Shown here piece by piece: positions 49,082 through 59,060 of a DNA stretch of 64,000 nt. Source of the DNA: Mucilaginibacter celer (GTDB lineage Bacteria; Bacteroidota; Bacteroidia; Sphingobacteriales; Sphingobacteriaceae); NCBI RefSeq assembly GCF_003576455.2, contig NZ_CP032869.1, positions 4,588,001-4,652,000 on the forward strand, read 5' to 3'. The translations under genes and the position numbers were made by a program. The notes under the pieces are model-generated. The model searched no databases. It saw nothing but the letters and a program-made list of their open reading frames with translations, and was not told the DNA's origin. Every line of letters starts with the position of its first letter. Position 1 is the stretch's first letter.

Positions 49082-50286
49082 ATATTGCCCTCATCACACC
49101 CTATTTCCCCGACGAGCATACCATCGACAGCGGTATTGCCAACCACTACCGTTTGCTGGCCGAAAGCCTTGCTGTAAGGGGCAATCGCATCGTAGTAATA
49201 CATGTGCGCGGCCGTTACGATGATGAGCAGGAGGCTTTCGGCGAATACGAGCTCTCACCAAACATTACTGTATTAACCTTTAAGGTTAAAGCCCCGGCAC
49301 TGGTGTTGCGGCTTTTTAAAAATAAATGGGCTATTATTGATGCTGCCTTAAAACTGAAGTGCATGCGGGTTACCTCCCGTAGTTTAAATAAGATCATAAA
49401 GCAATACAACATTGATGTTATAGAAACCAGCAGCTATTTTTCGCTCTGCTATTTCACCCTGCACAAAAAAATTAAAGCGCCCCTGGCGGTGAGGGTAAGC
49501 ACTACCTTTTCGCAAATGATGAAGGAGCATTACCCTTTTAAATCGAGGGGGATGGATCTGATAGCGGCTATGGAGATTGCGTTTATAAAAAAAAGCAAGC
49601 ATTTAATCACACACGCCTATAGCCATGCCGAAGAGATAGGGCGGCTTTATGGCATTAATGCCAATCGTTTTGATATTATTCCGCATGGGGTAAACCTGCC
49701 CGAAACCGACGCTTATAAAAAAGATCATTCAACTATCAAAGTACTGTATACCGGCCGGCTGGAATACCGCAAAGGCACCGATGTGTTACTGGCTGCCATC
49801 CCGCTGGTGTTAAAGGAAAACCCCGGTATTTTGTTTGAGCTGATAGGCCACGATCCCAACAACCAGTACCAAACCTGGTTTGAGCAGGATAATGAAGAGC
49901 GTATTTTGCGGCAGGTAATTTTCAGGGGACGGATAGCCAGCAGCGATCTGGCCGATGCTTACCGCAACTGCGATATTTTCGTAGCCCCCTCAAGGTACGA
50001 ATCCTTCGGTATTATTTTTATTGAGGCCATGAGTTACGGCAAACCGGTTATTGGCTGCGAGGTAGGCGGTGTTCCCGATATTATTGCCGATAATTACAAC
50101 GGCCTGTTTGCCGATACCGCCGACGCACAAAGCCTGGCCGATAGAATATTAACCTTGGCAGCCGATGAAGCGCTGCGCGAACAGATGGGTGCCAATGCCC
50201 GCAAAACCGTCGAAAATAAATTTACGGGTCAAAAACTGGCATCTAACTCATTAAAATATTATCAAACCCTGCAGGCCCAAAGTTGA
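49078..50286 (+). CDS. Family 4 glycosyltransferase
   Basis: A 402-residue GT-B enzyme. The N-terminus reads MNIALITPYFPDEHTIDSGI, and the C-terminal domain has VLYTGRLEYRKGTDVLLAAI and PSRYESFGIIFIEAMSYGKP, the canonical E-x7-E region. It has no membrane helix. ATGA overlap with the upstream gene and TTGA overlap with the downstream one. Confidence 0.94.
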   Translation: MNIALITPYFPDEHTIDSGIANHYRLLAESLAVRGNRIVVIHVRGRYDDEQEAFGEYELSPNITVLTFKVKAPALVLRLFKNKWAIIDAALKLKCMRVTSRSLNKIIKQYNIDVIETSSYFSLCYFTLHKKIKAPLAVRVSTTFSQMMKEHYPFKSRGMDLIAAMEIAFIKKSKHLITHAYSHAEEIGRLYGINANRFDIIPHGVNLPETDAYKKDHSTIKVLYTGRLEYRKGTDVLLAAIPLVLKENPGILFELIGHDPNNQYQTWFEQDNEERILRQVIFRGRIASSDLADAYRNCDIFVAPSRYESFGIIFIEAMSYGKPVIGCEVGGVPDIIADNYNGLFADTADAQSLADRILTLAADEALREQMGANARKTVENKFTGQKLASNSLKYYQTLQAQS

Positions 50287-51203
50287 GAGTTTCCGTTATT
50301 ATTTCCACGTATAATCCCGATGAAAAACGGCTTGCCCAAACGCTTGACGGATTAAAAAACCAATCGTTGGCAAAGCATGAGTGGGACCTGATCATTATCG
50401 ATAATAACTCAACCAATAATTTTCATACACAACTTGATTTAAGCTGGCATCCCTTTGCTCAAATCATAACCGAAACCCGGCAGGGTTTAACCTACGCCCG
50501 CCTCAGGGGATTTAATGAAGCAGTGACCGGCATCATCGTGATGGTTGATGATGACAACGTGCTCCATACAGATTATCTTGAGCAGGTAGTATCCATATTT
50601 GATCAACACCATCAACTGGCAGCTATCGGCGGCAAATCATTGCCCTTGTTTGAAACCGAACCGCCTGCCTGGCTTCCTGAATTTCACCACAATCTCGCTC
50701 TCCGGGATCCGGGTAATGATGTTATTATTGAGGGATGGGACAACAAATATCCCGATGCTGCCCCCATTGGCGCGGGCATGGGCATCAGGTACAAAGCACT
50801 CAAGCCTTATATTGATAAAATCGCCTCGGGTAAAAGCACTATTGGTGATCGTACGGGCTCATCCCTCAGTTCGGGCGGGGATAATGATATAGTGCTCGAA
50901 ATCCTGAAATCGGGCTGGCAGGTTGGCTATTTCCCGCAACTCCAACTAAAGCATATTATCCCGGCCAACCGTATGGAGGTGGCTTACCTCGCGCGTTTGG
51001 CGCACAATACCAATAAATCGTGGGTGCAGCTATTGCATCATCACGGCATTAACCCATGGCAGCAAATAAAGCCCGCAGGCGTAATGCCCAGAAAAATAAA
51101 AGCCTGGTTCAGCTACAAAGCCTGGCAAAGTAAGGCTGCCTATATTAAATGGCAGGGCGCTTGCGGCATGTTTGAAGGCCTTGCCGCCTTGCCTGAAAAC
51201 TAA
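50283..51203 (+). CDS. Family 2 glycosyltransferase
   Basis: A 306-residue GT-A enzyme with RVSVIISTYNPDEKRLAQTL, IIDNNSTN, the VDDDNVL metal site near residue 92, and a GGDNDIVLEILKSGW motif late in the domain. The start is TTG at 50283, overlapping the previous stop. It is related in plan to the gene at 41982. Confidence 0.92.
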   Translation: MRVSVIISTYNPDEKRLAQTLDGLKNQSLAKHEWDLIIIDNNSTNNFHTQLDLSWHPFAQIITETRQGLTYARLRGFNEAVTGIIVMVDDDNVLHTDYLEQVVSIFDQHHQLAAIGGKSLPLFETEPPAWLPEFHHNLALRDPGNDVIIEGWDNKYPDAAPIGAGMGIRYKALKPYIDKIASGKSTIGDRTGSSLSSGGDNDIVLEILKSGWQVGYFPQLQLKHIIPANRMEVAYLARLAHNTNKSWVQLLHHHGINPWQQIKPAGVMPRKIKAWFSYKAWQSKAAYIKWQGACGMFEGLAALPEN

Positions 51204-52120
51204 TGCAGAAATTAATTAATTTTTTATACCGTATCCCCAAATCCAGGCTTAAAAACATCAGGCGCTTTGGCGGTTACCTCAATTACCGTAAAATGATGGC
51301 CTCGCGCAAGCTCATGGAAAAGGCGTCATTTTCCTTACCTCCGGTTATTTCGGCCAAGGAAGGCCTGCCGGTTTATTTTTTAACAGGCAAAAACTACCTG
51401 TATCAAACCTTGTTCTGCATCCGTTCGCTGGTTTTGGTGTCAAAAATAAAGCTAAGATTTTTGTTGGTTGATGATGGCAGTTTTGATGAAGAACTGATCA
51501 ACCACATAAAAAAACAGCTCCCTGAAGCAACTATCATCACCAAAGAAATTATCGCCCAAAATCTTGAAAATATAATTCCCCCGGCTCAATTCCCGCACCT
51601 GCATCATAAAAGAGCTGTATATCCGCATATCAAAAAACTTACCGATATCCATACTATACCCGGCGACGACTGGAAGCTGGTACTGGATTCAGATATGCTT
51701 TTCTGGCGTGAGCCGCGTGAAATGCTGGAATGGCTGCATCATCCGCAACGCCCCCTGCACATGGTTGATTGTGATGAGGCTTACGGCTATTCGAAAAAAC
51801 TGATGGAAGAGCTGGCCGGTAAAACCATTAAACCGCTGGTTAACGTGGGTGCCATAGGTTTAAACAGCAATGCTATCAACTGGCAAAATATTGAACGCTG
51901 GGTTGAGGTATTAGAGCAACGTGAAGGCACATCATACTACCTGGAGCAGGCGCTCTCGGCTATGCTGATAGGCGATGACAACGCCGTTGTGCTGCCTCCG
52001 GGCAAATACATTGTTAACCCCTGCAAAGCAACCATCGCCGCACAAAACGGTGTGTTGCACCATTATGTCGATCTCTCTAAAGAGGGTTATTATAAACTGG
52101 CATGGAAAAAACTGGTTTAA
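51203..52120 (+). CDS. GT-A glycosyltransferase, family 8-like
   Basis: A 305-residue protein. After a basic leader it shows LPVYFLTGKNYLYQTLFCIR, then RFLLVDDGSF and a DxD-type site in WKLVLDSDMLFWREP near residue 168. It continues with VNVGAIGLNSNAINW and a late LHHYVDLSKEGY. This layout recalls retaining GT8-like enzymes, but I am not certain of the family. The start overlaps the previous stop as TAATG, and the end overlaps the next gene by 19 bp. Confidence 0.78.
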   Translation: MQKLINFLYRIPKSRLKNIRRFGGYLNYRKMMASRKLMEKASFSLPPVISAKEGLPVYFLTGKNYLYQTLFCIRSLVLVSKIKLRFLLVDDGSFDEELINHIKKQLPEATIITKEIIAQNLENIIPPAQFPHLHHKRAVYPHIKKLTDIHTIPGDDWKLVLDSDMLFWREPREMLEWLHHPQRPLHMVDCDEAYGYSKKLMEELAGKTIKPLVNVGAIGLNSNAINWQNIERWVEVLEQREGTSYYLEQALSAMLIGDDNAVVLPPGKYIVNPCKATIAAQNGVLHHYVDLSKEGYYKLAWKKLV

Positions 52121-53073
52121 ATCCCCGTCCCCTCGTTTCGGTTTGTATTCCCGCTTATAACTGCGAAAAATATGTGGGCCAGGCAATTAAATCGGTATTA
52201 GCCCAAACTTATGCTGATATTGAGGTTATTGTTGTTGATGATGGCTCCGCCGACGGAACTTTAAATGTAATTGAACAAATTGATGATAAGCGGCTTAAAG
52301 CGATTTCAACTCCTAATCACGGTGCTTCTGCCGCCCGCAACCTGGCCTATCAAAACGCAACCGGTCAATACATCATTTTTTTTGATGCCGATGATCTGCT
52401 TCCGCCCGATTTTATCGACAGGCAGCTAAACCGGATCAACGGCAGGGATGATGTTATTGTACTTTCGGGCTGGGGCCGTTTTTATAATGATGATCCCGGA
52501 ACCTTTAAGGCAGAACAGATTCCGTACCAGGAAATGCAGCTTGCCGGCTGGATCAATACCTACTGGCGGGCAGGAGCCCCTATGACAGCACCGGGCAGGT
52601 CACTCATTCCCCGCAGACTTATAGAAAAAGCCGGCCTTTGGAATGAAGAATTAAGCCTGAACGACGATATGGAGTTTTATACCCGCATGTTTATAAAGGC
52701 CCAAAGCATATTATTTTGCCACGATGCCGTATTATATTACCGCTCGGGAATTGGCGGCTTATCAAGCCGTAAAGGCCCAAAAGCGTATAACTCCTTACTG
52801 CAATCAATTAGTTTATCCATTAACTACGCGTTGCAGGTAGTTGATAATAGTGATGAAATAAGGCTAAGCAGTGCTAATATGCTGCAAGGGGTTATTTATG
52901 AGCTTTATCCTCATCACCGGGAGCTTATTGGTAAAGCACAAAAGCAAATCAACCAGCTGGGCAGGCCCGATCTTAAGTTTATGGCCGGCGGCATTACCAG
53001 TTATATGGTAGCTGTTTTGGGATGGAAACTAACCAAATGGGTGAAGCTGTTTTTACAAGGCAGCAGTAATTAA
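52102..53073 (+). CDS. Family 2 glycosyltransferase
   Basis: A 323-residue GT-A enzyme: LVSVCIPAYNCEKYVGQAIK, VVDDGSADGT near residue 41, and the FFDADDLLP metal site near 92. SLNDDMEFYTRMF gives the ED-type base region. The C-terminal part is less conserved. The first ATG at 52102 lies inside the preceding gene, so the pair is likely coupled. Confidence 0.93.
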   Translation: MEKTGLNPRPLVSVCIPAYNCEKYVGQAIKSVLAQTYADIEVIVVDDGSADGTLNVIEQIDDKRLKAISTPNHGASAARNLAYQNATGQYIIFFDADDLLPPDFIDRQLNRINGRDDVIVLSGWGRFYNDDPGTFKAEQIPYQEMQLAGWINTYWRAGAPMTAPGRSLIPRRLIEKAGLWNEELSLNDDMEFYTRMFIKAQSILFCHDAVLYYRSGIGGLSSRKGPKAYNSLLQSISLSINYALQVVDNSDEIRLSSANMLQGVIYELYPHHRELIGKAQKQINQLGRPDLKFMAGGITSYMVAVLGWKLTKWVKLFLQGSSN

Positions 53074-53099
53074 TTTATTTAGCAAACACCATTTTCCCC

Positions 53100-54314
53100 A
53101 TGAGTCCGGGCCAAATCAGCATTGTAAGCCAATCGCACCTTTGCCGCAATCCGCGGGTGCTGAAAGAAGCAATAGCCTTGGCTGCGGCCGGTTATGATGT
53201 AACTATTTTCACCGCCATTTATAGCGACGATTTATACAGGCAGGATCTTTCCTTACTTACAGATACGGGTATCGGCTACAACATTTACAGCGATCTGCGG
53301 AAGCAAAATTTCAGCTCGCTTAAGGCCAGGCTAATCAGAAAGTTTTGGTTGTTTGCGCAAGCCCTGGGTATTGAAAGCCGGCATAGTTTGGGCTATGATG
53401 CATCGCGCTTAAAAAAACACATACTGGCACAGCCGGCCAATCTTTACATTATGCACCAGGAACTGGCAACCGTAACCGGCAGCCTTATGGTAAATAACCA
53501 CAAAGTAGCCTTTGATATCGAAGATTGGTACTCTGAAGATCTTTTACCTGATGCCCGCAAAAACAGGCCAATAAAACTTTTAAAGCAGGCCGAAAAAACA
53601 GCCATCGAAAAAGGTGCTGCCTGTTATACCACATCGCAGGCTATGGCAAAAGGCCTTCAGGCTTTTTATAAAACGGTAAACCTGCCGGCTGTTATTTACA
53701 ACTCGTTTAATGCCAACAGCAATACCGGGCAAAATGAACAGCACAACTTTTTACATTTATACTGGCTTTCGCAAACCATTGGCGAGGGCCGGGGCCTTGA
53801 GTTTTTTATAAACTGTATGGCCAAAAGCGCCATCAAATGTAAACTGAGCCTCAGAGGGAATGTATCAGAGGCTTACAAAAGCACTTTAAATGCGTTGCTG
53901 TCGCCCAAAGACAGTATTGAATTTTTGCCGATGCTGAAAAACAGCGAAATCCAAACCGATATGGCCCGGTATGATATCGGCCTGGCACTTGAGCCTGATA
54001 ATCCACCTAATAAAGACCTCACCGTTTCGAACAAACTTTTTCATTACATGGCGGCCGGGTTGCCTGTTATTGCTTCGTATACCCGGGGGCAGGCCGAAAT
54101 AGCGCAACAATCTCCAGATCTGATTTGGCTGTACAAACAAAACAACGCTGAAGAGTTAACGGCGATATTAAATAACCTCGGTGTCAAATTAAAAGCCGGC
54201 GAGCTAAACACTTTAAAAAAAACGGTACTGGATCATTATCAATTGCATTTTGATTGGCCCATCGAGGCTGATAAATTGGTTAACATCGTCAACGGCGCCC
54301 TTAAAACAACCTGA
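53100..54314 (+). CDS. GT-B glycosyltransferase (family 4-like)
   Basis: A 404-residue protein with QISIVSQSHLCRNPRVLKEA at the N-terminus, a pattern common in Bacteroidota EPS glycosyltransferases. The C-terminal domain has DIGLALEPDNPPNKDLTVSN and KLFHYMAAGLPVIASYTRGQ. The usual EFGG motif is replaced by this variant. The ATG follows a 26-bp gap, one of the larger gaps in the operon. Confidence 0.88.
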   Translation: MSPGQISIVSQSHLCRNPRVLKEAIALAAAGYDVTIFTAIYSDDLYRQDLSLLTDTGIGYNIYSDLRKQNFSSLKARLIRKFWLFAQALGIESRHSLGYDASRLKKHILAQPANLYIMHQELATVTGSLMVNNHKVAFDIEDWYSEDLLPDARKNRPIKLLKQAEKTAIEKGAACYTTSQAMAKGLQAFYKTVNLPAVIYNSFNANSNTGQNEQHNFLHLYWLSQTIGEGRGLEFFINCMAKSAIKCKLSLRGNVSEAYKSTLNALLSPKDSIEFLPMLKNSEIQTDMARYDIGLALEPDNPPNKDLTVSNKLFHYMAAGLPVIASYTRGQAEIAQQSPDLIWLYKQNNAEELTAILNNLGVKLKAGELNTLKKTVLDHYQLHFDWPIEADKLVNIVNGALKTT

Positions 54315-54324
54315 TCAGCCTTAG

Positions 54325-55617
54325 TTGGAAAAACCTTTGAAAAAACTGCTCATCGTATCGCCTTACTTCCCGCCCGTTAATGCTGCCGATATGCAAAGGG
54401 TCCGCATGAGCCTGCCTTATTTTGAAAACCATGGGTGGCAGGCCGAGGTTGTTACCATAGATCCTAAATATTCAGACCTTGCACAGGACGAATTATTGCT
54501 GCAAAGTGTTCCTCAATCCATAAAAACGCATTACGTTAAAGCCCTGAGCAAAAGCTTTACGTCAAAAGTGGGCTTAGGGAGTATTGCCTTACGCTCGCTT
54601 TGGTATTATCGGCAAAAGGTAAACAGCCTTTTAAAACAGCAGCAGTTTGATCTCATTTATTTTTCAACCACCCAATTCCCGGTTTGCATTTTAGGCGCAT
54701 ACTGGAAAAAGCGTTTCGGCATACCTTATGTTATCGACATGCAGGACCCCTGGCACTCCGACTATTATATGAACAAGCCCAAAAGCCAGCGGCCGCCAAA
54801 ATACTGGTTCGCTTACAGGCTGAATAAATACCTTGAGCCCATCGCCATAAAAAATGCTGATGGACTGATCAGTGTATCTTCCGGCTATATCAGCCAGCTT
54901 AAATCCCGGTACCCGGTAATTAAAAATATCCCGGACGCGGTTATTACCTTCGGCGCTTTTGAGCCCGATATGCTGATAGCACAAAATAACCGGCAGCAAT
55001 TTTCGGCGCTTTTAAATAAGGAATCGATTAATATTGTATATGTTGGCCGCGGCGGCCGGGATATGCACAGGGCCATCAGCCCGGTGTTTGAGGCTTTTAA
55101 AGCCGCCCTTGAAACCGATTTCGAAAAGCATTCAACAATAAAATTTTACTTTATCGGCACCAGTTACGCACCGGCCGGGCAAGGTACAGCTACCATTTTA
55201 CCGCTGGCACAACAGTTCGGAATTGAAAATTATGTTGTTGAAGTTACAGATCGTATCAGCTATTACCATACACTGCTTACATTACAGCAGGCCGATGCGC
55301 TTTTTATCCCCGGTTCTGATGATCCGCAATACACAGCATCCAAAATATTCCCCTACCTGCTTACCGGCAAACCCGTGCTGGCTGTTTTTAACAAAGCAAG
55401 TTCGGCCATAGGTATTGTGGAAGAATACGGTGTACAAGATGTTTATAATTATGACGAGGTAAGCCCAACCCGGCTTTTTACTTTTTTTGACCAGCTTATC
55501 AGCAAGCAACTTCATGACATTAGCTATAATGCCGATGCGGTAAAAAAATATTCGGCAATAGAGATGACACGGGCGCAATGCCGGTTATTTGATAAAATAG
55601 TTAATGCAGGCAGTTAA
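54325..55617 (+). CDS. GT-B glycosyltransferase (family 4-like)
   Basis: A 430-residue protein: KKLLIVSPYFPPVNAADMQR at the N-terminus, IPYVIDMQDPWHSDYY in the middle and SKIFPYLLTGKPVLAVFNKA in the C-terminal domain. There is no ATG start; TTG at 54325 or TTG at 54337 (four codons later) begins it. It is followed by an FkbM methyltransferase gene with a 14-bp overlap. Confidence 0.88.
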   Translation: MEKPLKKLLIVSPYFPPVNAADMQRVRMSLPYFENHGWQAEVVTIDPKYSDLAQDELLLQSVPQSIKTHYVKALSKSFTSKVGLGSIALRSLWYYRQKVNSLLKQQQFDLIYFSTTQFPVCILGAYWKKRFGIPYVIDMQDPWHSDYYMNKPKSQRPPKYWFAYRLNKYLEPIAIKNADGLISVSSGYISQLKSRYPVIKNIPDAVITFGAFEPDMLIAQNNRQQFSALLNKESINIVYVGRGGRDMHRAISPVFEAFKAALETDFEKHSTIKFYFIGTSYAPAGQGTATILPLAQQFGIENYVVEVTDRISYYHTLLTLQQADALFIPGSDDPQYTASKIFPYLLTGKPVLAVFNKASSAIGIVEEYGVQDVYNYDEVSPTRLFTFFDQLISKQLHDISYNADAVKKYSAIEMTRAQCRLFDKIVNAGS

Positions 55618-56497
55618 ACGTACCATTGGTTTTATATTAAACCACCCGCTGGCAAAAAAACATAGGCTGAGGGCCTTCTGGAGGTTTGCCTGCTGGCAAC
55701 TGCAATCGCGGCTTTCGGGATCGCGGTTCATCATAAAACCGTTTATCGGCAATGTTAAGTTTTACGCAGCAAAGGGCTTAACCGGCATTACCGGCAACAT
55801 TTATACAGGTTTACACGAGTTTACTGATATGGCCTTCCTGCTTCATTTTTTGCGTCCGGAAGACCTGTTTTTTGATATCGGGGCAAATGTGGGGTCGTAC
55901 ACATTACTGGCTTCGGGCCATGCCGGGGCAAGTAGTATCACGCTCGAGCCCGTTAGCTCAACCTTCCAAATCCTCAGCAAAAACATCGTATTGAATGATC
56001 TGCATAACCAGGTTACACTAATTAACGCAGGCGCAGGTGCCGAAACAGGAGAGATCAGATTTTCGGCCGATCAGGATACCCGCAACCATGTGATAGCCGC
56101 CAACGAAACAAATAAAACAGATACTATAACGGTACGGGTTATCACCGTCGATTCATTAAGCACTGCAGCACCGCCGGCTTTAATTAAAATAGATGTAGAA
56201 GGGTTTGAAACCGAAGTATTAAAGGGAATGGCCGATACGCTGATGGCCCCCGAGCTAAAGGCCATTATTATTGAACTGAACGGCAGCGGCAAACATTATG
56301 GTTTTAATGAAGCCAACATTCACGAATTACTGCTGAGTCACAGTTTTAAACCTTTTACATACAATCCCTTTAAACGGGCTTTAACCCAGCTTAAAACATT
56401 TGGCAGTTATAACACCATTTATTGCCGCGATATTGATTTTGTAAACAACCGTTTGCAACACGCTGCAGCAATTAAAATAATGGGCCAAACCATCTGA
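55604..56497 (+). CDS. FkbM-family methyltransferase
   Basis: A 297-residue SAM-dependent methyltransferase. Motif I reads DLFFDIGANVGSYTLLAS near residues 86-103, followed by ITLEPVSSTFQILSKN and the family-specific ALIKIDVEGFETEVLKGM. FkbM enzymes O-methylate polyketides or sugars. In this locus a glycan hydroxyl is the likely target. Methylated termini commonly cap polymers exported by Wzt-type transporters. Confidence 0.92.
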   Translation: MQAVKRTIGFILNHPLAKKHRLRAFWRFACWQLQSRLSGSRFIIKPFIGNVKFYAAKGLTGITGNIYTGLHEFTDMAFLLHFLRPEDLFFDIGANVGSYTLLASGHAGASSITLEPVSSTFQILSKNIVLNDLHNQVTLINAGAGAETGEIRFSADQDTRNHVIAANETNKTDTITVRVITVDSLSTAAPPALIKIDVEGFETEVLKGMADTLMAPELKAIIIELNGSGKHYGFNEANIHELLLSHSFKPFTYNPFKRALTQLKTFGSYNTIYCRDIDFVNNRLQHAAAIKIMGQTI

Positions 56498-57672
56498 TGC
56501 AAAAGTTAGCCATCATTATTACTCACCCAATTCAATATTATGCCCCGGTGTTTAAACTGCTGCACCAGCGGCAAAACATCAGTATCCGGGTGTTTTATAC
56601 CTGGGGAGAGGCTGCGCAGCAAAAATTTGATCCCGGTTTTGGCAAAAATATCAGTTGGGATCTGCCGCTGCTTGAAGGCTACCCTTATGAATGGGTGGAG
56701 AACATAGCCGCCGATCCCGGCTCCCACCATTCAAAAGGCATAGATAACCCCGGATTGGTTGCGCAGATCAATGCATGGCAACCCAACGCGATATTAGTTT
56801 ATGGCTGGTTTTATAAAAGCCACCTCAAAGTATTACGGCATTTCAAAAACAAAATCCCGGTAATTTTTCGTGGAGATTCAACCTTGCTTGATGATACCGG
56901 CGGATTAAAAGGACTGTTAAAAAGCATTTTTTTAAAATGGGTTTACAGCCATGTTAATTATGCCCTGTATACCGGCGCCAACAATAAGGCTTATTTTAAG
57001 AAGTATGGCTTGAAGGAAGAGCAACTTTACTTTGCCCCGCATGCTGTTGATAACGATAGGTTCGGGATAGCAAGAGCTGATGAGGCTAATGAATTGAGAA
57101 AAAGCTTAGGCATAGGCCCCAACGAAAAACTGGTGCTTTTTGCGGGTAAGCTGGAAAGTAAAAAAGAGCCGGCTTTGCTGTTGCAGGCATTTGCCGAAAT
57201 CAATATTCCCGGAACGCAGCTGTTGTTTACAGGCAACGGCATTTTAGAGATCGAACTAAAAAACCGGGTCTCATTGTGTAATAACGTTCATTTTGTGGAG
57301 TTTCAAAACCAACAGTACATGCCCGTAATATACCAGGCCTGCGATTTGTTTTGCCTCCCATCTAAAGGGCCGGGCGAAACATGGGGACTGGCAGTTAACG
57401 AGGCTATGGCCTGCGGCAAAGCTATCCTGATAGCTGATAAAGTAGGTGCCGGTACCGATTTGGTAAAAGAAGGCCAAAACGGCTCGATATTTAAAGCAGG
57501 CGATCTTACAGATTTGAAAAGCAAACTAAAAACATTGCTCGAAACTGAAAAAACCACGTTATTTACCATGGGGCAACACTCGGGGCAAATTATTGCCGAC
57601 TGGAGCTTTACCAAACAGGTGCAGGCAATTGAACAATTAACAGATAAATGCAGGAAAACAGTAAGGCGATAG
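56497..57672 (+). CDS. Family 4 glycosyltransferase
   Basis: A 391-residue GT-B enzyme: KLAIIITHPIQYYAPVFKLL, KLVLFAGKLESKKEPALLLQ, and GETWGLAVNEAMACGKAILI as the E-x7-E region. It starts at the ATG overlapping the FkbM stop (TGATG) and ends 25 bp inside the polymerase gene. Confidence 0.93.
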   Translation: MQKLAIIITHPIQYYAPVFKLLHQRQNISIRVFYTWGEAAQQKFDPGFGKNISWDLPLLEGYPYEWVENIAADPGSHHSKGIDNPGLVAQINAWQPNAILVYGWFYKSHLKVLRHFKNKIPVIFRGDSTLLDDTGGLKGLLKSIFLKWVYSHVNYALYTGANNKAYFKKYGLKEEQLYFAPHAVDNDRFGIARADEANELRKSLGIGPNEKLVLFAGKLESKKEPALLLQAFAEINIPGTQLLFTGNGILEIELKNRVSLCNNVHFVEFQNQQYMPVIYQACDLFCLPSKGPGETWGLAVNEAMACGKAILIADKVGAGTDLVKEGQNGSIFKAGDLTDLKSKLKTLLETEKTTLFTMGQHSGQIIADWSFTKQVQAIEQLTDKCRKTVRR

Positions 57673-59060
57673 AGCGGTATATTGTGTTGTTTGTGCCATG
57701 GATGCTGGCCCTGCTGTGCAAAGGCGATAGCATTTTATCATACTTCATTGCCTGGCTCGGTTCATTTTTTATTTTCCTGATCAGCCTGAGCGGTTGGGTG
57801 CGCCCCATCCCTAAAGACCGCTCGATGGCCGAGCAGCTCATGCGGCCCATATTCATCATCCAGATCATATTTGCCGGGTATATGTGCTGCACATCCATAT
57901 TTTATTTTATGAACAGCCTGGGCTATGAAAACTTCAGGCAGGTTACCTTTCACACGCTGCATGATCAGGATACCCTTGGGCTTATAGCCCAATGCCAGCG
58001 CTATTATTGCCTGGGGCATGCCTCCTTTGTTGCCGGGGTACTCATTTTTATGAATTATCCCATCAAAAAAAAATATCATATCGAAAATACCAAACTGGCT
58101 AACCTGCTCATGTTTGCCGCCGTGATCAGTTTCCCGGTATCGCTGCTGTTTTTAACTATACCCGGGCTTTCGCAGTTCTATTACCAGTTTAGTTCGTTAA
58201 GTTTTATAGCCGGTACCCTCGCCCTTGCTTTTGCTATCCCCCTAAAAAAAATCGGGAATACCCTCATTTGCCTGGCGCTGTATTCATTCAACTTTTACCA
58301 GGCGCTTATATCGGGGTTTAAAGAGCCTATTATTATCAGTGTGCTGGTGTTAGGCATCTTTCTTTATCCAACTTATAAAAAACTGGTAGCCATAACTTTT
58401 GTACCGCTTATACTGTTATTGTTTACGGTTTTGCCCACGTATAATCATATTTTCAGGTCGAATGCCTGGAACGGGGATGCCAACAGCGGCGATGCCTCGC
58501 AGGTGGCGCTAAGTGCGGCCCTTAATAGCGATGACGATGATTTAAAAGACACCAACTGGGAGTTTTTGGTATATCGTTTAAGCGAGATTGACATGTTTAC
58601 CAAATTTGTGCAATCCACCCCAAAAACAATTGACTACTACGGTTTCGACCTTATCAAACAATCGCTCATAGCATTGGTTCCCCGTGTTTTATGGCCCTCC
58701 AAACCCATTACCGAAGATTTGATTATGCAGCGGGTTTACGATGCGGGCGTAATTAACCGCAACTCGGTTGTTTCGGCCAAACCGGCTTACATTGTAGATG
58801 CCTACCTTTCGGGCGGCGATTTCGGGATCTTTTTTTACCTGTTTGCCTACGGTGCCATAGCACAATTGATTTGTTTAAAAGCCGAAAAGCTTTTTGGGGG
58901 ATATATACTCGGCACGGCGCTCATCTTTTCGGGCCTGTTCCAGATCATGTGGCGGGGTATCAGTTTCGAGTTTATGTTCAATACTGTTTTCTGGAGTTAT
59001 ATAAGTATGCTGGCTATCCATAAAATAATGTTAAGCACCCATATTTTAAAAGAGGTTTGA
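57648..59060 (+). CDS. Wzy-like polysaccharide polymerase
   Basis: A 470-residue membrane protein with roughly eleven helices and a large extracytoplasmic loop (about residues 255-355). The loop contains IFRSNAWNGDANSGDASQ and LIALVPRVLWPSKPI, a PR-x-LWPSKP motif seen in O-antigen polymerase-like proteins of EPS loci. Context near an exosortase fits the Wzy-like proteins associated with Bacteroidota exosortases (recalled). It would polymerise repeat units on the periplasmic side. Confidence 0.82.
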   Translation: MQENSKAIERYIVLFVPWMLALLCKGDSILSYFIAWLGSFFIFLISLSGWVRPIPKDRSMAEQLMRPIFIIQIIFAGYMCCTSIFYFMNSLGYENFRQVTFHTLHDQDTLGLIAQCQRYYCLGHASFVAGVLIFMNYPIKKKYHIENTKLANLLMFAAVISFPVSLLFLTIPGLSQFYYQFSSLSFIAGTLALAFAIPLKKIGNTLICLALYSFNFYQALISGFKEPIIISVLVLGIFLYPTYKKLVAITFVPLILLLFTVLPTYNHIFRSNAWNGDANSGDASQVALSAALNSDDDDLKDTNWEFLVYRLSEIDMFTKFVQSTPKTIDYYGFDLIKQSLIALVPRVLWPSKPITEDLIMQRVYDAGVINRNSVVSAKPAYIVDAYLSGGDFGIFFYLFAYGAIAQLICLKAEKLFGGYILGTALIFSGLFQIMWRGISFEFMFNTVFWSYISMLAIHKIMLSTHILKEV

